Source: Ensifer oleiphilus (GTDB lineage: Bacteria; Pseudomonadota; Alphaproteobacteria; Rhizobiales; Rhizobiaceae). Taken from it: a stretch of DNA of 64,000 bases. The stretch is taken from positions 1,095,666 through 1,159,665 of the forward strand of contig NZ_JABWDU010000002.1 in the NCBI RefSeq assembly GCF_013371465.1. The letters are read 5' to 3'. This document shows positions 51,522-60,328 of this stretch, one piece after another. The stretch's first letter is position 1. Each line of letters begins with the position of its first letter. The notes under the pieces are model-generated. The model did no database searches, was not told the DNA's origin, and worked only from the letters and a program-made list of their open reading frames with translations. Both the position numbers and the translations under genes were made by a program.

Positions 51522-51996
51522 TCCGTTTCCGTGCAAGCCGTTCATGGCCCGCCAGGGTTGCCTCGAATGTCCGGGCGTGGGGGTGGCAATTCGAGGCCAA
51601 CGGGCGGTTGATGCGCCTCAATTGTCAAGATCGTGTCGAGATTGCAACCAAGACTGCAGAACGCGAGAAATATTGAGGAACCATCACTTCACCGCACTTG
51701 TAAGCACATGATGTCAAGATTACATAGGCGCGGATGTTTGTTGGAGGCAAGCAACACGGAGGAGTTCATTTTCCGAATGTCTTGCCTACGGGATTAGGTC
51801 CCAGTTCTGCCTGCGCTCACGGTCTGATACCGTGTGAGCGGCGCATGAATACAATGGCCGTGCGCCTATGCCTTGTTTCGCTGGTCGGCGAAAACAGGTG
51901 TCGGCGAAACTGATAATCGCTTGATTGTGCAGGGATCCGGCCTTGAAAGGCACAGATCCTCTTTATGTCGTTTCCGTTGCCGGGATTGTAAAGCCG
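51522..51996. other. 475-bp intergenic region before the RND pump
   Basis: No convincing gene is present. It contains an inverted repeat CCTCGAAT/ATTCGAGG (51561-51568 and 51589-51596), an imperfect hairpin CGCTCAC..GTGAGCG (51814-51840) and a tandem repeat of GTCGGCGAAA (51884-51893 and 51900-51909). The RND promoter and regulatory sites are presumably here. A TTG at 51925 is in frame with the pump's adaptor gene but has no ribosome site. Confidence 0.5.
51876..51893. promoter_or_regulatory. Inverted repeat TTTCGC-N6-GCGAAA plus a tandem half-site
   Basis: A perfect six-base inverted repeat is followed by a second copy of GTCGGCGAAA 16 bp further on. The set lies 90-120 nt upstream of the adaptor-protein start and could be an operator for an unlinked regulator of the pump. 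No regulator gene adjoins the pump upstream. Confidence 0.4.
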
Positions 51997-53184
51997 ATGG
52001 CTCACAAAGTAATACCTGCTCTCAGCGTTTGCGCTGCGATGATCATTGCCCCTTTTTCAAGTGCATTCGCCGAGGACGCAGCCAAGGCCCAGCCGGCGCA
52101 AAGCCTGCCATCAATCGTCGTGACTGAAGCCGTCGATCAGTCGATCAGCGATCGGGTCGTTGCAACCGGGACGATACAGGCGGTGGAGCAGGTCTATGTC
52201 GCGCCGCTGGTCGAGGGTTTGTCGATCCGCTCACTGAATGTCGACATCGGCGACAAGGTCGAAGAAGGCAGCGTGCTGGTCGTTCTCAACGATGACGCGC
52301 TGCGGCTTGAAAAGAGCCAGCTCGAGGCTTCGCTCGCCAAGGCTGAAGCCGGGCTTGCGCAACTCAACGCCCAGCTCAGCGAAGCCAAGGCAAATTCCGA
52401 GGAAGCGACACGCGTCAGCGATCGCAACGCGGAGCTCGCCAAGAACGGCACCGTCTCGACAGCAGAGGCCGATCGTGTCCGCGCCCTTGCGGCCGCCACC
52501 CGCGCCCGCGTTCGCTCCGCCGAGCAGGCCGTTGCCGTCTCCAATGCCGATATCAAGGTGGCTCAGGCCCAGATCGACGATATCGATCTTCGCCTGACCC
52601 GTACCGAGGTCAAGGCACCGGTCGCCGGCGTCATTTCCGCCAAGAACGCCAAGATCGGCGCGATCGCCAACGGCAGCGGCGAACCGCTGTTTGCGATGAT
52701 CCGCGATGGCGCGATCGAGATGAAGGCCGATGTCGCCGAAGCCGACATCATCAAGCTCGTCGTCGGTCAGCCGGCGACGATTACGCTTGCCGGCGGGAAC
52801 ACCAAGGTCGAGGGAGCTATTCGCCTGATCGCGCCGACGGTCGATCCCGTTTCGCGCCTCGGCACCGTCTTCATCAGCCTCAAGGATACCGCGAAAGCAC
52901 GCTCGGGCATGTATGCCAGCGCCATCATCACCGCCGAAGAGAAGACCGCTGTCGTTCTGCCGCAAACAGCAGTTACCAACGAGGACGGCAAGACCATCGT
53001 GCGCAAGGTCGAGAACGGCGTGGTGAACATCATCCCGGTGAAGACCGGCATCTCCGACGGCAAGTTCGTCGAGGTGGTCGAAGGGTTGAAGGCCGGCGAA
53101 CAGGTCGTGGCCAGGGCCGGCGCCTATGTGCGCGACGGCGACCACATCAACCCCGTCAAATCAGCGCAACCAGCGACCAACTGA
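51997..53184 (+). CDS. RND efflux membrane-fusion (periplasmic adaptor) protein
   Basis: This 395 aa HlyD-type adaptor links the inner-membrane pump to an outer-membrane channel. It has a signal peptide (VIPALSVCAAMIIAPFSSAFA-E), lipoyl halves (VAPLVEGLSIRSLNVDIGDKVEEGSVLVVLND, TRTEVKAPVAGVISAKNAKIG), a coiled-coil hairpin between them (LEASLAKAEAGLAQLNAQLSEAKANSEEATR) and a beta-barrel/MP domain to the end. ATG 51997 lacks a strong ribosome site but starts right at the signal peptide. It precedes the pump gene by 14 nt. Confidence 0.92.
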   Translation: MAHKVIPALSVCAAMIIAPFSSAFAEDAAKAQPAQSLPSIVVTEAVDQSISDRVVATGTIQAVEQVYVAPLVEGLSIRSLNVDIGDKVEEGSVLVVLNDDALRLEKSQLEASLAKAEAGLAQLNAQLSEAKANSEEATRVSDRNAELAKNGTVSTAEADRVRALAAATRARVRSAEQAVAVSNADIKVAQAQIDDIDLRLTRTEVKAPVAGVISAKNAKIGAIANGSGEPLFAMIRDGAIEMKADVAEADIIKLVVGQPATITLAGGNTKVEGAIRLIAPTVDPVSRLGTVFISLKDTAKARSGMYASAIITAEEKTAVVLPQTAVTNEDGKTIVRKVENGVVNIIPVKTGISDGKFVEVVEGLKAGEQVVARAGAYVRDGDHINPVKSAQPATN

Positions 53185-53198
53185 CAGGAACCGTGACC

Positions 53199-56100
53199 AT
53201 GAACTTCTCAGCCTGGTCCATCCGCAATCCGATCGCTCCGATCCTCGCCTTTTTCGTCTTGCTTGTGCTCGGCTATCAGTCGTTCAATAGCCTGCCGATC
53301 ACCCGCTTCCCCAATATCGACGTGCCGATCGTTTCGATCAGCGTGGCGCAGAGCGGCGCCTCGCCGGCCGAGCTCGAAACCCAGGTCACCAAGGAAATCG
53401 AGGACGCCGTCGCCAGCGTCACCGGCGTCGACCATATCCAGTCGACGATCAATGACGGCACTTCGACCACGGCCGTGATCTTCCGCATGGAAGTGCCGAC
53501 GACGCAAGCCGTCCAGGACGTCAAGGACGCCATCGACCGTGTCCGCGGTGACCTGCCCACCTCGATCGAGGAGCCGATCGTCTCCAAGGTCGACGTCGAG
53601 GGCCAGGCGATCCAGACCTTCTCCGTCTCCGCCCCCGGCATGTCGCTGGAGGAGCTCTCCTGGTTCGTCGACGACGTCATCAAGCGCGAAATTCAGGGCA
53701 AGAGCGGCATCGGCCGCGTCGACCGCTATGGCGGCGCCGACCGCGAGGTTCGCGTCGAACTCAACGAGGACAAGCTGAATTCGCTCGGCATCACCGCCGC
53801 CGATGTTAACAGCCAGCTTCGCCGCATGAACATGGACCTCGGCTCCGGCCGTGGCCAGGTGGGCGGCAGCGAGCAGGCAATCCGCACGCTCGGCGATGCC
53901 CGCAATGTCGATCAGCTCGCCAACACGATGATATCGGTACCGAGCGGCCGTTTCGTGCGGCTTTCAGAACTCGGCACCGTCACCGATACCTATGAGGAGC
54001 CCCGCTCCTTCTCGCGGTTCAACGGCAATCCCGGCGTGACCTTCGCCGTCTTCCGCGCCAAGGGCGCCAGCGAAGTCAGCGTTGCCGAGACCGTCGCCAA
54101 GTCGCTGGAGAAGATCAGGGCAGCCAACCCTGACGTCACCATCGAGATGGTCGACGATTCCGTCTACTTCACCTACGGCAACTATGAGGCAGCCCTGCAC
54201 ACGCTGATGGAAGGCGCACTGCTCGCCGTCATCGTCGTCATGCTGTTCCTGCGCAACTGGCGCGCCACGCTGATTTGCGCCGTCGCCCTGCCCCTCTCGG
54301 CGATCCCGACCTTCTGGGTCATGGAACTGCTCGGCTTTTCGCTCAATCTCGTCAGCTTCCTGGCGCTGACGCTGGCAACCGGTATTCTCGTCGACGACGC
54401 GATCGTCGAGATCGAGAACATCGAGCGGCATATCCATATGGGCAAGTCGCCCTATCGGGCGGCGATCGAGGCGGCGGATGAAATCGGCCTTGCGGTTATC
54501 GCCACCACCTTCACCATCATCGCGGTGTTCATACCCGTGTCGTTCATGCCGGGCATCGTCGGCCAGTATTTCATCCAGTTCGGCCTGACCGTGGCCGTAT
54601 CGGTGTTCTTCTCGCTGCTGGTTGCGCGGCTGATCACGCCCGTCATGGCGGCCTATCTGATGCGTCCATCCAAACTGGAAGGACATCAACTCGAAGACGG
54701 CTACCTGATGCGCAAATATACGCGTCTGGTTCATGCGACGACGAAACGCTGGTACATGCGCTATCTGACGGTCCTCGTCGCGATCGGCGTAACGGTAGCC
54801 TCCGTGATCGCACTGTTCATGTTCGTGCCGGGCGGCTTCCTGCCTCCGGATGACACGTCGCGCGTCAGCCTGTCGGTCGAACTGGCGCCGGACGCCATGC
54901 TCGAGGACACGGACCGCACGACCGCGCAAATCTATGAAAGGGTGAAGGACCTCGATGGCGTCGAAAGCGTCTTCGTGCTCGGCGGCGCCTCGCCGAAGGG
55001 TGACCTGGAACTGCGCCGGGCCACGGTGACGGTGCTTTTGGAAAAGCGCGATCACTCGCTTCTCAACAAGGTCGTCAACGATGTGCTTGGCCGCCTGCCT
55101 GTCATCGGCCAATACCTGCCGAAGCTTGAGCCGGAAGGCCGCATCATTCCTCAGGCGCAGATCGAAAAGGAAATCTTTGCCCGCGTCCGCGATCTACCCG
55201 ACGTTCGGGTGATCAAGCTCAATGACCGCGGCGAGCGAGAGCTATCCTTCAACCTGCTTTCGAACAACGAGAAGGATCTGGACCAGGCTGTTGCCATTCT
55301 CGAAGCCAAGCTGCGTAGCGATCCGCTGCTGGCCAATGTCAGCCCTGACGGCGCCCTGCCCCGCCCGGAGTTGCAGATCCGTCCGCGGGACGAGCAGATG
55401 TCGCGCCTTGGCATCACCACCGCGCAGATCTCGGAAGTGATCCGCGTAGCCACCATCGGCGACATCGACGCGGCCCTGACGAAGATTGCCCTCGACGGCC
55501 GGCTCATCCCGATCCGCGTGCAGATCAATCGCGACTTCCGCACGGATATCGCCGCGATCCGCAATCTGAAGATCCAGACCGCTTCGGGCGCGACAGTGCC
55601 GCTGTCGAGTGTTGCGGACATCAACTATTCCGAAGGCCCGAGCTCGATCAAACGTTACGATCGCAACCGCGTCGTTGCGCTCGGCGCGGACCTCCCGATC
55701 GGCGTGGCCCTCAATACCGCCTCGGCTCGCTTCGAGCAGATAGCTGCCGAAGCCGAGATGCCAAGCACCGTGCAACTCCTCAAGAGCGGTGACGCCGAGG
55801 TTGAGGAAGAGATGCAGGTAAGCTTCGTCAACGCCATGCTGCTCGGCCTGATGCTGGTGCTGGTGGTGCTGATCCTCCTGTTCAAGGATGTGATCCAGCC
55901 TTTCACCATCCTGTTCTCGCTGCCCCTTGCCATGGGCGGTGTCGCAGCCGGCCTGATCCTGACACAGAACTCGCTGTCGATGCCGGTTCTGATCGGTATC
56001 CTGATGTTGATGGGCATCGTCACCAAGAACGCGATCCTGCTGGTCGATTTCGGCATTGAGATGATGCATCACGGCATGGAACGCACGCAGGCGATGATCG

Positions 56101-56513
56101 AAGCGGGCCGCAAGCGCGCCCGTCCGATCATCATGACGTCGATCGCCATGTCGGCCGGCATGCTGCCATCGGCGCTTGGCGTCGGCGAAGGCGGTTCGTT
56201 CCGTGCGCCGATGGCGATCGCGGTGATCGGCGGCATCATTGTCTCGACGGTGCTCAGCCTCGTCGTGGTTCCTTCCTTCTTCCTGATCATGGACGATCTG
56301 TCGCGCCTGCTCGCCTGGATCTTCGGCCGCTTCGTCGGCAAGAAGGACGAGGAAAACCTGCCGCTTGATCGCGAGGCGCTGACCGAACTCGTCAACGACC
56401 AGGGCAAGACGATCGAGGGGCTGGAAGAGCGCCTGAGGACGATCGAGGACGGCCAGCCGAAGGGCAAGTCCACGGGCAAGGTGATCAACCATCCGGCGCT
56501 TGCCGCCGAATAG
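53199..56513 (+). CDS. RND-family efflux pump (AcrB/HAE1-like)
   Basis: This 1104 aa inner-membrane proton-driven pump has 12 predicted helices and two large periplasmic loops. Typical segments are RFPNIDVPIVSISVAQSGASPAELETQVTKEIEDAV, LATGILVDDAIVEIENIERH (helix 4, with proton-relay acids) and LMGIVTKNAILLVDFGIEMM. ATG 53199 has AGGAA 9 nt upstream; GTG 53193 is too close. No outer-membrane channel gene is linked, so it must use one encoded elsewhere. The C-terminus has a charged, coiled tail of about 60 residues. Substrate unknown. Confidence 0.94.
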   Translation: MNFSAWSIRNPIAPILAFFVLLVLGYQSFNSLPITRFPNIDVPIVSISVAQSGASPAELETQVTKEIEDAVASVTGVDHIQSTINDGTSTTAVIFRMEVPTTQAVQDVKDAIDRVRGDLPTSIEEPIVSKVDVEGQAIQTFSVSAPGMSLEELSWFVDDVIKREIQGKSGIGRVDRYGGADREVRVELNEDKLNSLGITAADVNSQLRRMNMDLGSGRGQVGGSEQAIRTLGDARNVDQLANTMISVPSGRFVRLSELGTVTDTYEEPRSFSRFNGNPGVTFAVFRAKGASEVSVAETVAKSLEKIRAANPDVTIEMVDDSVYFTYGNYEAALHTLMEGALLAVIVVMLFLRNWRATLICAVALPLSAIPTFWVMELLGFSLNLVSFLALTLATGILVDDAIVEIENIERHIHMGKSPYRAAIEAADEIGLAVIATTFTIIAVFIPVSFMPGIVGQYFIQFGLTVAVSVFFSLLVARLITPVMAAYLMRPSKLEGHQLEDGYLMRKYTRLVHATTKRWYMRYLTVLVAIGVTVASVIALFMFVPGGFLPPDDTSRVSLSVELAPDAMLEDTDRTTAQIYERVKDLDGVESVFVLGGASPKGDLELRRATVTVLLEKRDHSLLNKVVNDVLGRLPVIGQYLPKLEPEGRIIPQAQIEKEIFARVRDLPDVRVIKLNDRGERELSFNLLSNNEKDLDQAVAILEAKLRSDPLLANVSPDGALPRPELQIRPRDEQMSRLGITTAQISEVIRVATIGDIDAALTKIALDGRLIPIRVQINRDFRTDIAAIRNLKIQTASGATVPLSSVADINYSEGPSSIKRYDRNRVVALGADLPIGVALNTASARFEQIAAEAEMPSTVQLLKSGDAEVEEEMQVSFVNAMLLGLMLVLVVLILLFKDVIQPFTILFSLPLAMGGVAAGLILTQNSLSMPVLIGILMLMGIVTKNAILLVDFGIEMMHHGMERTQAMIEAGRKRARPIIMTSIAMSAGMLPSALGVGEGGSFRAPMAIAVIGGIIVSTVLSLVVVPSFFLIMDDLSRLLAWIFGRFVGKKDEENLPLDREALTELVNDQGKTIEGLEERLRTIEDGQPKGKSTGKVINHPALAAE

Positions 56514-56538
56514 CCGTCACAAATCCCCCGATAATCGG

Positions 56539-56566
56539 GCCCGCACCCACAGGTGCGGGCTTTTTT
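56539..56566 (+). terminator. Terminator of the RND operon
   Basis: GCCCGCACC pairs perfectly with GGTGCGGGC around a four-base loop and is followed by six T. It starts 26 nt after the RND stop: a textbook Rho-independent terminator. Confidence 0.92.
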
Positions 56567-56577
56567 GTGAGAATTGT

Positions 56578-56591
56578 TTGATCGAGGTCAA
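56578..56591. promoter_or_regulatory. FNR/FixK/NnrR-type box upstream of Crp/Fnr gene
   Basis: TTGATCGAGGTCAA matches TTGAT-N4-ATCAA at nine of ten defined positions. It is centred about 62 nt upstream of the Crp/Fnr start. The adjacent regulator has the E-x-x-S-R recognition pattern that contacts TTGAT, so autoregulation or control by a sister FNR-type protein is likely. Confidence 0.65.
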
Positions 56592-56646
56592 TTCACGTTT
56601 CAAAAGCCCGGCTACCCTGATGCGACTTTTGTTTAGGGCCGGTGCC

Positions 56647-57327
56647 ATGAAGACCTTGCGATTGAACTCGAATGACAAAGCGGTGCTGCTCGGCTCCCGC
56701 TTCTTCGAGAAGCTGTCAGCGGCAGCGTCCGATGCCATTCTCGAAGGCGCCGTGGTAACCAACCATGAGGAACACGACATCCTGTTTCAGCAGGACGAAC
56801 CCGTCGACAGCGTCTTCTGCGTCCTGTCCGGTCTCGTTCGCGTCTATCGGCTCGGCAAGGACGGGCGCGAAGCCGACATCGCCGTTTTCCCCAAGGGTGA
56901 GCTCTTCGGCGAAAACGCCATGTTCCTCGGCAACCGCGCCACTGCCAACGCGCAGGCGATCGGGTCCTCGACCATTGCCCGCCTCGACAGCCGCAATCTG
57001 CGCAAGCTCGCCGAACAATATCCGGATATCGCCCAGGCCCTGATGGAGCTGCTCTGCCGGCACGGCCAGATGGCCGAGGATTGCCTGGCGGAAGACCGCC
57101 TGCTGACGGCACCACAGCGCGTCGCGAGCTACATACTCGGGCATTGCCCGGACGGCTCGACCACGTTCTCGTTCCGGCTACCGTTCCAGAAGAATGTGCT
57201 GGCCGGCAAGCTGGGCCTGGCACCGGAGGCGCTCTCGCGCGCCTTCTCGGCGCTTCGCCGCTCCGGCGTCACCGTCAAGGGGCGCATGATCGAGATTCAC
57301 GACCGCCAGGCGTTGGAGCGTTTCTAG
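56647..57327 (+). CDS. Crp/Fnr-family transcriptional regulator
   Basis: This 226 aa regulator has an N-terminal cyclic-nucleotide-like sensor domain (ILFQQDEPVDSVFCVLSGLVRVYRLGKDGREADIAVFPKGELFGENAMFLGNRATANAQAI) and a C-terminal winged helix (LAGKLGLAPEALSRAFSALRRSGV). The recognition helix carries E-x-x-S-R as in FNR. There is no N-terminal Cys cluster, so it is not an oxygen-labile FNR; Dnr/NnrR-like NO sensing is one option. ATG 56647 has AGGG about 8 nt upstream; ATG 56620 is an alternative. Target genes are not evident nearby. Confidence 0.88.
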   Translation: MKTLRLNSNDKAVLLGSRFFEKLSAAASDAILEGAVVTNHEEHDILFQQDEPVDSVFCVLSGLVRVYRLGKDGREADIAVFPKGELFGENAMFLGNRATANAQAIGSSTIARLDSRNLRKLAEQYPDIAQALMELLCRHGQMAEDCLAEDRLLTAPQRVASYILGHCPDGSTTFSFRLPFQKNVLAGKLGLAPEALSRAFSALRRSGVTVKGRMIEIHDRQALERF

Positions 57328-57329
57328 CG

Positions 57330-57350
57330 GACGCCGGCAATCTCGGCGTC
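57330..57350. terminator. Weak hairpin between convergent Crp/Fnr and ureG genes
   Basis: GACGCCG and CGGCGTC pair around a seven-base loop 3 nt after the regulator stop, with only a short TCTTTG beyond. It may give partial termination. Confidence 0.4.
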
Positions 57351-57417
57351 ACGACGTCTTTGATCCGGCAACGCCCCGATGGCGCGACGTCAGCGCCCCA
57401 TCGCTTCGGTCTTCGCC

Positions 57418-58029
57418 TCAAAGTCCACCATGCAAGGTCAGGAAATCGACGATCCGGTTGACGCCGTCGCCGCGCTTCATGTCGGTGAAGACAAAGGGCT
57501 TCTCCGCCCGCATCCGCGCTGCGTCGCGATCCATGACGTCGAGGTCGGCACCGACATAGGGCGCAAGATCCCGCTTGTTGATGACGAGCAGGTCGGACTT
57601 GGTAATCCCGGGCCCGCCCTTGCGCGGTATCTCCTCGCCCTGGCAGACGGAGATGACATAGATCGTCAGGTCGGCGAGGTCAGGAGAGAAGGTGGCAGCC
57701 AGATTGTCTCCGCCAGATTCGATGAAGACGACGTCGAGATCGGGGAAACGCCGGTTGAGATCGGCGATCGCTTGCAGGTTGATCGTCGCATCCTCGCGGA
57801 TCGCCGTGTGCGGGCAGCCGCCGGTCTCCACGCCGACGATGCGATCGGACGGCAGCGCCTGCATGCGCACCAGCGCCTCGGCATCTTCCTTGGTGTAGAT
57901 GTCGTTGGTGACGACCGCGACCGAGTATTTCTCCCGCATCGCCTTGCAGAGCTTGTCCGTCAGCGCCGTCTTGCCGGAGCCGACAGGCCCACCGATGCCG
58001 ATGCGCAGAGGACCATTCTTCGATGCCAT
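57418..58029 (-). CDS. ureG: Urease accessory GTPase UreG
   Basis: This 203 aa cytoplasmic SIMIBI GTPase delivers nickel to urease. It has a P-loop [18 protein letters not shown] (residues about 11-28), the nickel-binding metal motif [12 protein letters not shown] (Cys-Pro-His), [13 protein letters not shown] and the guanine-specificity NKRDLA. AAGGA lies 8 nt before ATG 58029. It is the last gene of the ureE-ureF-ureG group. Confidence 0.96.
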   Translation of the reverse strand: MASKNGPLRIGIGGPVGSGKTALTDKLCKAMREKYSVAVVTNDIYTKEDAEALVRMQALPSDRIVGVETGGCPHTAIREDATINLQAIADLNRRFPDLDVVFIESGGDNLAATFSPDLADLTIYVISVCQGEEIPRKGGPGITKSDLLVINKRDLAPYVGADLDVMDRDAARMRAEKPFVFTDMKRGDGVNRIVDFLTLHGGL

Positions 58030-58061
58030 GTGACGTTCCTTTTCAAGGCAGAGCTGACGCT

Positions 58062-58733
58062 TCAGGAGCGGAAAAGCCGCGAATGCAGGGTCTCGTGTCT
58101 GAGCGATGAAATATCGGCCGTGATCGTGGCCGAGCCAAGGTCTTCCAGAGATGCGGCGCCTGCCTTGTGTGCGACTGCGCCGATGACTGGCTCGAGTGCG
58201 GCGATCAGGCCGACGCCGTCGCGCTGGCCGGTAACGCCGCAGCGGATTGCCACCGATACGGCGTTTGAGGTCGAGGCATGCAGATAGGCGGCGATCGCCA
58301 GCTCGAGACCTGTGGCATGGGCACCGGCAACCGCACCGACGGCGACCGGATAGGCAACGCCTTCCCCCAGTCGGTCAAGCACCGGATGTGGCCAATGCCG
58401 CGCTGCCGCCAGAAAGGCTTCGCCCTGCAGCATGATTTCCATATGCCGTTCACGACTTGTTGCCATCGCTTCGGCCAACTCGATGACGGAAGCAAGGCGC
58501 GGCGGATCATCGAAGGCGCGGTAGGCTTCGCCAAGCAGCACCGCATCGTTCCAGCCTGATCCGTGGCAAAGCAGCGCCTCGAGCCATTGTCGCAGGCTCT
58601 CGGCATCGCTGGCGTGGCCATCGTGAACCGCCTGCTCCAACCCGTTCGAATAGGAGAAGGCACCAACCGGAAAGGCCGGCGACATCCAGGTCGCGAGACG
58701 AAGCAGCGCCTGCGTGTCGATCCGTTCAGCCAT
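58062..58733 (-). CDS. ureF: Urease accessory protein UreF
   Basis: This 223 aa all-helical chaperone works with UreG and UreD in urease maturation. [27 protein letters not shown] is the conserved N-terminus, and [15 protein letters not shown] the C-terminal region. ATG 58733 overlaps the end of ureE by 8 nt; the frame is open further upstream inside ureE, which is not used. Confidence 0.94.
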   Translation of the reverse strand: MAERIDTQALLRLATWMSPAFPVGAFSYSNGLEQAVHDGHASDAESLRQWLEALLCHGSGWNDAVLLGEAYRAFDDPPRLASVIELAEAMATSRERHMEIMLQGEAFLAAARHWPHPVLDRLGEGVAYPVAVGAVAGAHATGLELAIAAYLHASTSNAVSVAIRCGVTGQRDGVGLIAALEPVIGAVAHKAGAASLEDLGSATITADISSLRHETLHSRLFRS

Positions 58734-59202
58734 GGTGATGGTGGTGATGGCCGTGGTCGTGGCCACCCGCCGCGTGATAAGCGCCGCGCACCGGATGGAA
58801 CGGTTCGGCGATTTCGGCAACCGTCGCTCCAAGTCCTTCAAGCATCGCCCGGATGACCGGATCGCGGGCAATCAGGATACGGCCGGTCTCGATCTGCGCC
58901 GGCAGGTGGCGGTTGCCCAGATGCCAGGCCAGCTCGATAAGGTGTAGCGGATCGCGCGGGCGGATTTCGTAGAGCGCTTCGGGCTCTGCAACGACACGGA
59001 TATAGCCGCCGCCGTCAAGCACCAGGAGGTCGCCGTCCGCCAGCATCACCGCTTCCTTGAGGTCGAGCATGACGACGTCGTCGTTTTCGAGATGCAACAG
59101 CTTGCGGCGCAGATGCCGCGCGTCGTGGTTCAAGGTGATGCTGTGCAAGGGCTCCTTGTCCTTGGGGCCGGGCGAGAGCACCTCGGTCGAACGATAGGGC
59201 AT
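58726..59202 (-). CDS. ureE: Urease nickel chaperone UreE
   Basis: This 158 aa nickel-binding metallochaperone has a peptide-binding N-terminal domain and a metal-binding domain ([23 protein letters not shown], including the conserved His). The C-terminal His-rich tail [13 protein letters not shown] can store nickel. ATG 59202 lies 2 nt beyond the monooxygenase stop, with GAGGTG about 10 nt upstream. Confidence 0.94.
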   Translation of the reverse strand: MPYRSTEVLSPGPKDKEPLHSITLNHDARHLRRKLLHLENDDVVMLDLKEAVMLADGDLLVLDGGGYIRVVAEPEALYEIRPRDPLHLIELAWHLGNRHLPAQIETGRILIARDPVIRAMLEGLGATVAEIAEPFHPVRGAYHAAGGHDHGHHHHHHG

Positions 59203-59203
59203 C

Positions 59204-59500
59204 TTAGAGCACCTCGACCTTTTCCGGATGTACAAGCTCGATGCGCGCTTCGATCAGCAGATCCGCCATTGCTGCCTGAAAGGCCTTCAGATGCGGTTCG
59301 GCGAGATGCGCGTCGACCGCGGCCTTGTCCTTCCAGGTTTCGACGAACACCAGCGTGTCGGGATCGCCAGGCTTTTGATAGAGCTCGTAGCTGATGCAGC
59401 CCGCCTCGCGACGTGTGGCCTCGATCAGCGGTGCGGCCAGCGGCAGGACTTCCGGGCCCTTGCCCGGGTGTGCGTTCAGATAAGCGATAATGTAAACCAT
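59204..59500 (-). CDS. Antibiotic-biosynthesis-monooxygenase-fold protein (YgiN-like)
   Basis: This 98 aa dimeric ferredoxin-like ABM protein has [48 protein letters not shown]. Members are quinol monooxygenases or signalling proteins; the substrate here is unknown. GAGGG lies about 5 nt before ATG 59500. It is the gene immediately upstream of ureE with no gap, so it leads the ureEFG unit. Confidence 0.85.
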   Translation of the reverse strand: MVYIIAYLNAHPGKGPEVLPLAAPLIEATRREAGCISYELYQKPGDPDTLVFVETWKDKAAVDAHLAEPHLKAFQAAMADLLIEARIELVHPEKVEVL

Positions 59501-59542
59501 TGAACCCTCGACATCTTTTTCATCTCACAGTGTAGCAACAAA

Positions 59543-59568
59543 AAACCCCGGCGCTAGCACCGGGGTTT
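59543..59568 (-). terminator. Bidirectional terminator after the peroxiredoxin gene
   Basis: AAACCCCGG and CCGGGGTTT pair perfectly around an eight-base loop. On the minus strand TTTTT-like T-rich sequence follows. It lies 27 nt beyond the peroxiredoxin stop and isolates that gene from the ureEFG group. Confidence 0.85.
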
Positions 59569-59595
59569 CAAAAATCGGCCCATTCGCCAACCTGA

Positions 59596-60135
59596 TCAGG
59601 CTGCGAGCTTCTGCGACTTCAGCGTTTCGAGAATGTTCTGCGGCGAGGAAACGCCGTAGGGATCGCTGTCGCAATTGTCGGAATAGCCTTCTTCCTCAAA
59701 CCACTGAACGACGACACCGTTGTCGACGACGGCAGCGTAGCGCCAGGAGCGCATGCCGAAGCCGAGATTGTCCTTGGCGACGAGCATGCCCATCTTGCGG
59801 GTGAACTCGCCCGAACCGTCCGGGATCAGCTTGACGTTTTCGAGGTTCTGCGACTTGCCCCAGGCATTCATGACGAAGGCATCGTTGACCGAGATGCAGT
59901 AGATTTCGTCGACGCCTTCAGAACGGAACTCAGCTGTCAGCTTTTCGAAGTCGGGCAGCTGGAAAGTCGAGCAGGTGGGCGTGAAGGCGCCAGGAAGCGA
60001 GAACAGCACGACGCGCTTGCCGGCGAAGTAATCGTCGGAGGAAACGTCCTGCCAACGGAACGGGTTGGAGCCGCCGACGGCTTCATCGCGGACGCGGGTG
60101 CGGAACGTTACGGACGGTACTTTTCTGCCGAGCAT
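59596..60135 (-). CDS. Peroxiredoxin (Prx5/AhpE-type redoxin domain)
   Basis: This 179 aa thiol peroxidase reduces H2O2 or organic hydroperoxides. The peroxidatic Cys55 is in PGAFTPTCSTFQLPDFE, with Arg in the C-terminal part (MRSWRYAAVV). A second Cys near residue 157 (YSDNCDSDPYG) could be the resolving Cys. AAGGAG lies 7 nt before ATG 60135; ATG 60141 is directly on the ribosome site and less likely. It has its own terminator and a 193 nt upstream gap, so it is an independent unit lying between ureC and ureE. Confidence 0.92.
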   Translation of the reverse strand: MLGRKVPSVTFRTRVRDEAVGGSNPFRWQDVSSDDYFAGKRVVLFSLPGAFTPTCSTFQLPDFEKLTAEFRSEGVDEIYCISVNDAFVMNAWGKSQNLENVKLIPDGSGEFTRKMGMLVAKDNLGFGMRSWRYAAVVDNGVVVQWFEEEGYSDNCDSDPYGVSSPQNILETLKSQKLAA

Positions 60136-60328
60136 GGTCATCTCCTTCGGTGCGGGCACTCGATTGCGAGCGGCCTTGGGAGAACATTCGCAGTCGAGGA
60201 AATTATCAGCCCGCTTCCTACCGGAAATTCCGCTGCGGTGCAGCACGAAAGGCCGCGATTCACACGCGGTCATGGCAGCCATGCGGCAGGCGCATGTCTC
60301 CGGCGGCCGTACCGAGCGCGACAATCCT

